Shown here in pieces: positions 57,716 to 64,000 of a stretch of DNA of 64,000 nt. The notes beneath the pieces were generated by a model, which worked only from the letters and a program-made list of their open reading frames with translations, was not told the origin of the DNA and searched no databases. Within the stretch, counting starts at the first letter, position 1. The number at the start of each line of letters is the position of its first letter. The position numbers and the translations under genes are program-made. The DNA comes from Bacteroidaceae bacterium (GTDB taxonomy: Bacteria; Bacteroidota; Bacteroidia; Bacteroidales; Bacteroidaceae): NCBI GenBank assembly GCA_017447625.1, contig JAFSNB010000001.1, positions 62,001 through 126,000 of the forward strand. The letters are read 5' to 3'.

Positions 57716-58137
57716 TCATTTCACCACAACTTTCTTGCCGCCTACAATATAGACGCCACGCTGTGATGGCTGTGCCACACGCTGGCCTGCAAGGTTGAAG
57801 AGCACGACATTCATCGGGAAGGTTTTGGCGAGAGTGATGGTGAAGTTGGTAATGGCAAACCAGTTTGTCTGCGAAGCACCATAGAACGTGAAGGTCGTTG
57901 AGGATGCATTCACGTCATTCACCGTGATATTCGTCGGTGTCGTGGTGGAAGTGATGTCGCCGGTGGTGTAGCTCGAGGTGACATAACCTGCGGGGGTGTT
58001 GATCATCTCAATCACTTTGGCTTCGTCGCCTCCCACAATCATAGGTGTCTGACTGAAATACCACGTGGCACCGTCATCCGTGGAGTAGAACAGGTAGTCT
58101 TCTGAAGCAGCATCGTTAGTAGTTTCACTCTTCTCAT
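57716..58137 (-). pseudogene. Sialidase/type IX-tail gene with internal deletion
   Basis: A start ATG at 58137 begins MRRVKLLTMLL, the typical opening of a signal peptide, but that frame stops after 32 codons. In another frame a sialidase end reads SEDYLFYSTDDGATWYFSQ (an Asp box) and then, from the in-frame Met at 58042, continues to a complete type IX tail (GQRVAQPSQRGVYIVGGKKV). The body of the gene is missing, as if an internal deletion fused the leader to the last 140 codons out of frame. A -7 box at 58201-58208 is intact, so the locus may still drive the small protein and glycosidase genes downstream. Confidence 0.7.
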
Positions 58138-58200
58138 AATATATTTCTTTTAGTTTAGTTTTATTTATCGGTTAGTTTAGTTTTTCCAGGCTTTTCGCTG

Positions 58201-58208
58201 CAAAGATA
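58201..58208 (-). promoter_or_regulatory. -7 box upstream of the sialidase relic and glycosidase genes
   Basis: TATCTTTG on the minus strand, 63 bp before the relic ATG; no other box is visible before the small protein and GH20-GH33 genes. Confidence 0.6.
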
Positions 58209-58549
58209 AAAAAACTTTCCATTACATACAACTTTTCCACCCCAAATTAACATAAAAAACACAAAATTGCCACCTGCCCTTGCCTTTTTAGCACAAATTT
58301 GCCCCGTCACAGAGGCTGTGTCAAAATGAAGGAAGTTTATTATATACCTTAAAAACAGGGGCAGGGTCTATTTCGGTTTTGACAGTTTTTGCCTATTTCC
58401 TGATTTGGTTGACAATCTTTTTACTGAACAAGTTTACATTCTTCCTGACTACGTTGACATTCTTCCTGGTTTCGTTGACATTTTCCTGAAAATGTTGGTT
58501 GTGTACAACATTTTTCGAAAAAAGTGTTGGTTGCGCACAATACTTTTAT
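58209..58549. other. Intergenic stretch upstream of the RAYT-like gene
   Basis: No gene. It holds AT-rich sequence and, at 58432-58500, three units with a 20-21-bp period (GTTGACATTCTTCCTGNNTNC) that end with GTTGG. Because these lie just upstream of a divergent promoter they could be operator repeats; that is a guess. Confidence 0.55.
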
Positions 58550-58557
58550 TACCTTTG
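58550..58557 (+). promoter_or_regulatory. -7 box of the RAYT-like gene
   Basis: TACCTTTG; transcription from it would start near 58563-58565, at the left inverted repeat. Confidence 0.6.
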
Positions 58558-58564
58558 CGGACAG

Positions 58565-58702
58565 ATCATAGGACGCAGATACAATCCACGGACAAGAAAC
58601 AAGACAAAAGCAAGACAAAAACAAGACAAAAAAAAGACAAAAAAAATGGTACAAGAAACAGCACAAGAAACGGGACAAGAAACGGGACAAGAAACGGGAC
58701 AA
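58565..58702 (+). repeat. Left inverted repeat and ACAAG array of the RAYT-like element
   Basis: ATCATAG, 6 bp, then GATACAATCCACG and GACAAG begin an array of AAGACAAAAAC and ACAAGAAACGGG units. The same ATCATAG...GATACAATCCACG order recurs inverted at 59910-59937. A short frame (58646-58705) through the array encodes MVQETAQETGQETG and could be a leader peptide. Confidence 0.8.
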
Positions 58703-58763
58703 TAGCTGTACAGTCTCGTCACTTGACTGCAAATTTCATTTGCAAATAACATAAACATACCCA

Positions 58764-59786
58764 ATGACAAACGAGAAAGAACACACACCCAGGAACGAGA
58801 CCTTCACGTGGTTGGAGCCAGGAGCATGGCGCAAGCCATGCATCGTACATGTAACTATGGTGGCCAATTCTCGGCAGGCGTTGTTTGGCAAACTCACCCA
58901 TGATGGCTCTGAGGCTGTAATAGAAAAGACCCCGATTGGTTGGGCTCTCATCAATCAGCAGCGAAGGTTGCTGGAGTTGTGTCCTGAGATGAAAATTCTT
59001 GCTGACAAAGTGATGCCAGACCATCATCACATGGTGCTTCAGGTGCAGCGGACAATGCCCCGCAGCATCAGGGAGGTGGTACGCGGCTATATGCAAGGAT
59101 GCAAGGCGGAAGTCCGTAAACTGGGGTTTATTGACAACCTGTATGACGCGCCGCCATTCTATCGTGTGCTGACGCACAAAGGGCAACTGCACGCGATGAT
59201 AGAATATGTTAAGGCCAACGCAGAACGTGCCTGGCAGCGCAGGCAGAACCCCGACCTTTTCAAGATGCATCGCAGGACGGAAGTGTGTGATTTACAGTTC
59301 ACGTCTATGGGTAACCACTTCTTGTTAGATTGGCCTGAAAGACAGTTGGTGGAAATGAGCCGTGAAGCCAGCGTTGGGCAAATAGAGGAGCGGCTGCAAC
59401 AGGTGTTGGCGGCAGCGCATAATGGCGCAGTGACCTATACGGCAGCGATTAGCAACGGTGAGCAGCAAATAGCCAGAACGGTTCGCGAGCAGGGATTCCC
59501 GTTAGTGGTGCTGCTTAACGACGGTTTCCCGGCAGAAGGTTCACCTCATGAACGATTCTATAAGCCGGGTGGGGTCTATTTCGAGGCTTGTTCTAAAGGG
59601 AAGTTGCTGCTGATGGAGCCAGACAGCAGCGCGTTTGTTAATCCGGTTGTGATAAAGGCAACAGAGGAAGCTTTGCGCCAGAAGGCTGAGGCCAAGCACT
59701 ATAGTTACCGCCCTATTCCTGTAGAATCTCAACGCTACCGCTTCGTGGCCTTGAACGAGATTGGACGGCTGCTGGTTAATCGGTGA
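58764..59786 (+). CDS. RAYT-like HUH (Y1) transposase with C-terminal DprA/LOG-like domain
   Basis: The N-terminal half has the Y1/REP-associated tyrosine transposase layout: VHVTMVANSRQALFGKL, then VMPDHHHMVLQV (the histidine pair of the HUH motif, with His in the middle position) and IREVVRGYMQGCKAEVRKLG with the likely nucleophile Tyr. The C-terminal 110 residues (TYTAAISNGEQQIARTVREQ, FPLVVLLNDGFP, GVYFEACSKGKLLLMEP) resemble a DprA/LOG-type Rossmann domain. 340 residues. It lies between inverted ACAAG arrays (58565-58702 and 59790-59937). Such proteins mobilise or maintain short palindromic repeats; which repeat this one acts on is not shown. Confidence 0.82.
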   Translation: MTNEKEHTPRNETFTWLEPGAWRKPCIVHVTMVANSRQALFGKLTHDGSEAVIEKTPIGWALINQQRRLLELCPEMKILADKVMPDHHHMVLQVQRTMPRSIREVVRGYMQGCKAEVRKLGFIDNLYDAPPFYRVLTHKGQLHAMIEYVKANAERAWQRRQNPDLFKMHRRTEVCDLQFTSMGNHFLLDWPERQLVEMSREASVGQIEERLQQVLAAAHNGAVTYTAAISNGEQQIARTVREQGFPLVVLLNDGFPAEGSPHERFYKPGGVYFEACSKGKLLLMEPDSSAFVNPVVIKATEEALRQKAEAKHYSYRPIPVESQRYRFVALNEIGRLLVNR

Positions 59787-59789
59787 CGT

Positions 59790-59937
59790 TCCGTTCCTTC
59801 TTTTCCGTCCCGCTCCTTGTCTGCCCCTTCGGTTTCGCCACGTTCCTTGTCCCGTCCCCTTCTGTTTCGCCACATTCCTTGTCCTTTCCCCTTGTCCCGT
59901 CCCCTTGTTCGTGGATTGTATCCGCCGAAACTATGAT
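59790..59937 (-). repeat. Right inverted repeat and ACAAG array of the RAYT-like element
   Basis: Read on the minus strand it begins ATCATAG, 8 bp, GATACAATCCACG (exact match to the left end) and runs through ACAAGGGGACGGG, ACAAGGGGAAAGG and longer ACAAGGAAcGTGGCGAAAC units. The core ACAAG-purine-CGGG is shared with the left array in opposite orientation. Confidence 0.8.
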
Positions 59938-59964
59938 TCGGTACCCCCCCACCATCAATCGGGG

Positions 59965-60128
59965 TTTTACAAGGAAGGCCGGACCTAACGGCCCAGCCCT
60001 CCATATATGGTTATTATTCAAGGTCCTCTCCCGGAAGTCACCCCCACGGGGGGGCCTCCTCCCCACGCAGGTCCTCCCCCCCACGGGGGGAGTTAGAGAG
60101 GGGCCTTGAGAGGGGCCTTGAGAGGGGC
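59965..60128 (+). repeat. GC-rich palindromic repeat block, copy 3
   Basis: GGCCGGACCTAACGGCCCAGCCCTCCATATATGG is followed by CCCCCACGGGGGGG, CCTCCTCCCCACGCAGGTCC, a CCCCCCACGGGGGGAG palindrome and three GAGAGGGGCCTT units, matching 903-1114. Confidence 0.8.
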
Positions 60129-60290
60129 CTACCAGTCGTCACCCATATCGAAGTCATCCTCTTTTGCCCAGCCGCCATCGCTGCCGGAGGCTGTGTTTTC
60201 ATAGATTCCTAATGAACCCTCAAGGATGCGACCTTCGGTCTCAACCTTCTTCACCGTAATCTCGGGTTTGCTATATATCTTTTTCACCAT
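60129..60290 (-). CDS. 53-residue acidic-tail small protein, copy 2
   Basis: Near-identical to the gene at 1115-1276 over its full length; the differences fall mostly between residues about 33 and 48 (ENTASG for NSTTATG, Phe for Tyr). The duplicated block reaches from about 60069 to 60460 and corresponds to 1057-1448, so the 3' end of a type IX-tailed gene came along (60406-60470). The reading frame survives in both copies. Function unknown, as for the first copy. Confidence 0.65.
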   Translation of the reverse strand: MVKKIYSKPEITVKKVETEGRILEGSLGIYENTASGSDGGWAKEDDFDMGDDW

Positions 60291-60405
60291 GATGATTTAC
60301 TATTTAAAGATTTACAATTTACGATTTATTTACTATTTGGCAATTTATCTATCACCCCGCCCTCCCCTCCCAAACAGGGGAGGGGTTGGGGGAGAGGCTT
60401 CTTTT

Positions 60406-60470
60406 TTACTTCACCATTACTTTCTTGCCATTCTGGATGTACAGACCCTTCTGAGCCTTGTTGATGCGGC
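60406..60470 (-). pseudogene. 3' fragment of a type IX-tailed protein gene
   Basis: The last 20 codons (GRINKAQKGLYIQNGKKVMV) match the end of the large gene at 1394-4765, but upstream the similarity stops at about 60460-60470 and no body follows. It is a leftover of the duplicated block. Confidence 0.75.
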
Positions 60471-60528
60471 CCAAACACTTTTCAATAAGATTTCGGGCAA
60501 AAAGTGCACGCATGTGCAGGAGTTTGCG

Positions 60529-60536
60529 TATATTTG
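60529..60536 (+). promoter_or_regulatory. -7 box of the M6 protease gene
   Basis: TATATTTG, 46 bp before the ATG at 60583. Confidence 0.55.
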
Positions 60537-60582
60537 CCGCCTCAAAACCGATATATATTAATATATGAGGGGTGCAAACGAA

Positions 60583-62127
60583 ATGAAGAAGGTGCTTTTG
60601 ATTGCGGTGGCCTTAGTGATGGCTACGATGAGTGCGCAGGCGCAGCGCAGGGGCTGCCTACACAGCGAAGCCGCTACGCGAGCCGAAAACACGAACCGTA
60701 TGCCAAAGCCATACGACTTCGACCCCGAGAGGACTTACCGCGTGCCGGTGGTGCTCGTCTCATTCAGCGACATGGACTTCACTATGGAAAGCCCGGCGGA
60801 GTACTACAACCGCCTCTTCAACGAACAGGGCTTCAACGAAGGAGCGGGCCGCGGCTGCGTTACCGACTATTTCCGTGAGCAGTCCGGCGAACGCCTCAAC
60901 CTCTCGTTCGACATCTATGGCCCTATAAAAGTGAGTACGAAAGCCGGTGGGCGCCGATTAACAGACATGTATGGTGATTCGGATATTATAGAAGCTTTCC
61001 AAAAGCTTAGTAAATCAGAGACCACAGACTTCGTCATTTACGACTGGAACGATGATAACAAAGCCAATGCGGTAATACTAATATTCGCGGGCTATACGGG
61101 TAACCAGAAGGACGGCTATATATGGCCCAACACCGGTTTTGGAATGTCTTCTATGCAACTGCCCGGAAGGATCAAGCCTTACCTCACGTCGTCAAGCTGC
61201 GAGCTGTGGGGTGACTCAACACTTTGCGGCATAGGCACCTTAGTACACGAATTCTGCCACTGTCTCGGTCTTCCCGACCTGTATCCGATGGCTCCTGCCA
61301 CGCCCTATTCTGAGTTCGACGAGTGGGATCTGATGGATGGAGGCAACTATGTCGGTAAAGGCTGGTGTCCGCCCAACCTAAGCGCTATGGAGCGGATGTA
61401 TCTGGGCTGGCAGACACCCATAGAGCTCACAGAGCCCTCAACCATCAGAAATCTGAAATCCATAGGAGCAGGCGGCGAGTCCTTCATCATCAGGAACTCG
61501 GCAAGAAAGAACGAATATTACATCCTTGAAAACCGCCAGCAGGTGGGCTGGGACTACGGCGTTCCGGGCAACGGTATGCTCATCACTCACATCGATTTCA
61601 GTCAGGATTTATGGTTAAGAAACGAAGTGAACACATCCGACTCGCACTTCCGCTGCGACCTGATTCACGCCGACGGCAAGAGCTATATCAATTGGGATAA
61701 GGACAACAACGGCAAAAACAAGGACCACTGGACAATGGGAAACAGAATGCGGAGCAAATACCTGAGCACATCGGCATACCCCTACACCGACTCCGTGAGG
61801 ATGGCAATCAACAACGCACTCACCGACGACTCCAACCCCACTGCCTCTCTCTACAACCCGGCTGCCGACGGCCGCAAGTTCTTGGGCAAACCCATCACCA
61901 ACATCAAACAAGCTGCCGACGGCACCGTCTCCTTCGACTTCATGGGAGGATGCGAGGGAGCAAACATCGGTGAAATTCATAATGCACAATGCATAATGCA
62001 TAATGGGGCTGGCGCTATTTACGACCTCAGCGGACGCAGAACCTCTGTGTTCTCTGTCTCCTCTGTGCCCTCTGTGCTCCCGAAGGGAGTTTACATCGTA
62101 AATGGCCAGAAACTTTTTGTAAAATAA
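60583..62127 (+). CDS. Secreted M6-family metalloprotease with type IX tail
   Basis: The ATG at 60583 starts a signal peptide (MKKVLLIAVALVMATMSAQA); an in-frame ATG at 60565 would put six extra residues ahead of it. The protease carries LVHEFCHCLGLPDLY near residue 224 (HExxH...G..D zinc site) and Met-turn-like WDLMDGGN. It belongs with immune inhibitor A-type M6 peptidases. Residues about 464-474 (EIHNAQCIMHN) are heptamer-encoded and residues about 490-500 (VFSVSSVPSVL) are encoded by CTCTGTGTT nonamers. The protein ends VLPKGVYIVNGQKLFVK, a type IX tail, so it should be exported or surface-bound. 514 residues. Confidence 0.9.
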   Translation: MKKVLLIAVALVMATMSAQAQRRGCLHSEAATRAENTNRMPKPYDFDPERTYRVPVVLVSFSDMDFTMESPAEYYNRLFNEQGFNEGAGRGCVTDYFREQSGERLNLSFDIYGPIKVSTKAGGRRLTDMYGDSDIIEAFQKLSKSETTDFVIYDWNDDNKANAVILIFAGYTGNQKDGYIWPNTGFGMSSMQLPGRIKPYLTSSSCELWGDSTLCGIGTLVHEFCHCLGLPDLYPMAPATPYSEFDEWDLMDGGNYVGKGWCPPNLSAMERMYLGWQTPIELTEPSTIRNLKSIGAGGESFIIRNSARKNEYYILENRQQVGWDYGVPGNGMLITHIDFSQDLWLRNEVNTSDSHFRCDLIHADGKSYINWDKDNNGKNKDHWTMGNRMRSKYLSTSAYPYTDSVRMAINNALTDDSNPTASLYNPAADGRKFLGKPITNIKQAADGTVSFDFMGGCEGANIGEIHNAQCIMHNGAGAIYDLSGRRTSVFSVSSVPSVLPKGVYIVNGQKLFVK

Positions 62128-62128
62128 A

Positions 62129-62165
62129 CGGCCCCCAGTGTTCTCCAGAGGGCCGCTCTTTCTTT
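62129..62165 (+). terminator. Terminator of the M6 protease gene
   Basis: CGGCCC (62129-62134) pairs with GGGCCG (62150-62155), followed by CTCTTTCTTT. Confidence 0.7.
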
Positions 62166-62270
62166 GGCGTTATACCGTAATTCCGTAATACCGTTATACC
62201 GTAGGGTCAAGAAATTGTCAATTGTCAACTATCAACTGTCAATTCCTCCCCCTCCGGGGGATTGAGGGGG
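62166..62270. repeat. Octamer, heptamer and palindromic repeats after cysS
   Basis: CGTTATAC/CGTAATTC octamers, then TTGTCAA/CTATCAA heptamers and a CCCCCTCCGGGGGATTGAGGG palindrome fill the gap between the M6 protease terminator and the cysS stop codon. Confidence 0.85.
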
Positions 62271-63827
62271 CTATTTATTCAATGTCCAGGTGGCGCCGTC
62301 CTTGGTATCCTTGATTTCGAAGCCGAGGGCTGTGAGTTCGTTGCGGATCTTGTCGCTTGTAGCCCAGTCCTTATTGGCTTTGGCCACGGCACGCTGTTCC
62401 AAGAGCATATCTATGGCTTTGCCGAAAGCCTCCTCACGGGCGGAGGAAGACTCATTGACCATTGAACATTGACCATTGAACATTGTCAGGCCGAGGATGT
62501 CGAAGGCGAAGGTAGAGAATGTCTCTTTCAAGGCGGCAAGCACATCGGCCGTGACGGTGGCCTTGTGGTCGAGGAGGGTGTTGATGACGCGGCAGGCATC
62601 GAAGAGCTCGCTGATCACGGTGGGTGATGCGAGGTCGTCGTTCATGGCGTCGTAGCACTTCTGACGCAGCGAATCGACATATTCCATTTTTATGCTGTCG
62701 GCACCGGCATTGGCCACTGGCGTGATGCGTCCAATGCCTTTCCAGCCTTCCATGAGTCGCTGCAGCCCCTTCTCTGCTGCCTGCAGAGCCTCGTTGGAGA
62801 AATCGACGGTGCTGCGGTAGTGCGCCTGAAGGATGAAGAAGCGTATGGTCATCGGTGAATAGGCCTGTTTTAGCGCTTCGTGGTCGCCGGTGAAGAACTG
62901 ACTGAGGGTGATGAAATTGCCGAGGCTCTTGCCCATTTTCTGCCCGTTGATCGTCACCATGTTGTTGTGCATCCAATAGTTCACGATATCGTGGCCCTGA
63001 GAGGCTACAGCCTGCGCTATCTCGCACTCGTGGTGAGGGAAGACGAGATCCATGCCTCCGCCGTGGATATCAAAGCGTTCGCCGAGATACTTGCGGCCCA
63101 TAGCAGTGCACTCGCAGTGCCAACCGGGGAAACCGTCGCTCCAAGGTGACGGCCAACGCATGATATGCTCGGGCTGAGCGGCTTTCCACAGGGCGAAATC
63201 CACCTGATTGCGCTTCTCTCCCACTCCGTCAAGCTCGCGCGAGGCATTGATGACATCGTCGAGATTGCGGCCGGAGAGACGTCCGTAGTGGTATTTCTCG
63301 TTGTATTTCTCTATATCGAAATAGACGCTGCCCTGACTCTCGTAGGCAAAGCCGTTATCGAGAATTTCCTTCACCAGCTGAATCTGCTCAATGATATGAC
63401 CGGAAGCGTGCGGCTCGATACTTGGAGGCAGGCAGTTGAGGGCGCGCATAGCATCGTGGAAGCGGTTGGTATAGTACTGTGCCACCTCCATCGGCTCTAA
63501 CTGCTCCAGACGGGCCTTCTTGGCTATCTTGTCCTCGCCCTCGTCGGCATCGTGCTCCAGATGGCCCACATCGGTGATGTTGCGCACGTAACGCACCTTG
63601 TATCCGATATGCTGCAGATAGCGGAAGAGCAGGTCGAAGGTGATTGCAGGACGCGCATGTCCCAGATGTGCATCGCCATAGACTGTAGGTCCGCACACAT
63701 ACATTCCGACCCGGCCCTCAACCAATGGCTTAAACAGCTCCTTCTGGCGCGAAAGGGTGTTATAGATTAAAAGCCCCTCTCTAACTCCCCCCGTGGGGGG
63801 GAGAATTGCATTTCCACTTGCTTCCAT
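62271..63827 (-). CDS. cysS: Cysteinyl-tRNA synthetase with two repeat-encoded inserts
   Basis: The class I core is complete: [18 protein letters not shown] (HIGH region with zinc Cys), a C...H...E zinc site ([17 protein letters not shown]) and KMSKS as QKMGKSLGN. The enzyme should be active. The N-terminus [20 protein letters not shown] is abnormal: the normal start region begins at [12 protein letters not shown], and the extra residues are encoded by a CCCCCCGTGGGGGGGAG palindromic repeat. A second insert ([10 protein letters not shown], residues about 447-457) comes from a heptamer array in the C-terminal anticodon-binding part. 518 residues. Confidence 0.96.
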   Translation of the reverse strand: MEASGNAILPPTGGVREGLLIYNTLSRQKELFKPLVEGRVGMYVCGPTVYGDAHLGHARPAITFDLLFRYLQHIGYKVRYVRNITDVGHLEHDADEGEDKIAKKARLEQLEPMEVAQYYTNRFHDAMRALNCLPPSIEPHASGHIIEQIQLVKEILDNGFAYESQGSVYFDIEKYNEKYHYGRLSGRNLDDVINASRELDGVGEKRNQVDFALWKAAQPEHIMRWPSPWSDGFPGWHCECTAMGRKYLGERFDIHGGGMDLVFPHHECEIAQAVASQGHDIVNYWMHNNMVTINGQKMGKSLGNFITLSQFFTGDHEALKQAYSPMTIRFFILQAHYRSTVDFSNEALQAAEKGLQRLMEGWKGIGRITPVANAGADSIKMEYVDSLRQKCYDAMNDDLASPTVISELFDACRVINTLLDHKATVTADVLAALKETFSTFAFDILGLTMFNGQCSMVNESSSAREEAFGKAIDMLLEQRAVAKANKDWATSDKIRNELTALGFEIKDTKDGATWTLNK

Positions 63828-63834
63828 TTTATAA

Positions 63835-64000
63835 CTATTTCAGGTATTCTGTTATCTTATTTATAACTGTTTCTATATTGCCGATGATTTCTTCATTTGT
63901 GAATCGAATTAACTTGAACCCTTGCTGCTCAAGCCATAACGTCCGTTCTTCATCGCTGATTTGCTGTTCAGGCAATTGATGATAGCCACCATCAATTTCA
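63835..64000 (-). CDS. DUF559-type (Vsr-like) protein, C-terminal part, cut by window edge
   Basis: The minus-strand frame entering from the right edge reads [20 protein letters not shown] then [18 protein letters not shown] and ends ITEYLK. This is the DUF559 signature (E.DG..H......D..R...L...G....R..N.E), a PD-(D/E)XK-like fold related to very-short-patch repair nucleases. Only the C-terminal about 54 residues are in view. It ends 7 bp before the cysS start, on the same strand. Confidence 0.85.
   Translation of the reverse strand, partial: EIDGGYHQLPEQQISDEERTLWLEQQGFKLIRFTNEEIIGNIETVINKITEYLK

Noticed and set aside
58405-58749. 114-codon and overlapping frames upstream of the RAYT-like gene
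   Set aside because: They read through the promoter box and the ACAAG array, giving KTKTRQKKDKK-type low complexity; repeat-derived.

Overview
The window looks like a chromosomal segment of a Bacteroidales bacterium, most likely Prevotellaceae. The evidence: most transcription units begin at a TAnnTTTG -7 box instead of a sigma70-type -10; Shine-Dalgarno sequences are largely absent; secreted proteins end in type IX-like tails (SGRR...KG.YI.NGKK..VK); and there is a K+-dependent membrane pyrophosphatase, an ATP-type PEP carboxykinase, a TolC/RND operon and a Bacteroidetes-type nucleoside kinase. Everything was read by eye; no database search was run.

Layout. 1-7.3 kb: the tail of a YoeB-like toxin, an unrecognised gene, a repeat block with a 53-residue protein gene, a large type IX-tailed secreted protein, a strongly folded RNA candidate with its own terminator, a 33-residue membrane peptide, and an AAA-ATPase/PD-(D/E)XK protein. 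7.3-9.4 kb: tRNA-Arg, -Gln and -Leu, an RlpA-like protein, purE and tRNA-Leu. 9.8-17.8 kb: hppA and an RND efflux operon. 17.8-19.1 kb: a repeat-rich gap with a decayed toxin-antitoxin pair. 19.1-26.2 kb: pckA, a PfkB-family sugar kinase, mutS and an acetyl-CoA hydrolase/transferase. 26.3-33.8 kb: five consecutive exported proteins (PEGA-domain beta-barrel, repeat lipoprotein, small secreted protein, LPP20-like protein, transglutaminase-like protein) that look like one uncharacterised envelope system. 34-39.4 kb: an lrp-led operon containing a glutamine amidotransferase-dipeptidase fusion, glutaminyl cyclase, sufE, rbfA and a LolC/E permease. 39.5-41.9 kb: three FKBP prolyl isomerases in a row. 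42-51.4 kb: sirtuin/nucleoside kinase/Fur, rnr/nlpC, epimerase/PAP2 and metG. 51.5-60 kb: a 1976-residue GH20-GH33 glycosidase with a small partner gene and a deleted sialidase relic, then an HUH-transposase-like gene between inverted repeat arrays. 60-64 kb: a second copy of the 53-residue gene block, an M6 metalloprotease, cysS and the end of a DUF559 gene.

The most unusual feature is a window-wide population of short direct repeats with different sequences but the same 7- or 8-bp period, plus a GC-rich palindromic family. They fill intergenic regions and also lie in frame inside cysS, the sugar kinase, the RND pump, the PAP2 protein and two type IX-tailed proteins, adding short peptides without breaking the frame. 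The RAYT-like gene at 58.8 kb, with its inverted ACAAG arrays, is a natural suspect for moving at least one such family. The secreted glycosidase, M6 protease and large type IX-tailed protein suggest a mucin- or host-glycan-associated lifestyle.
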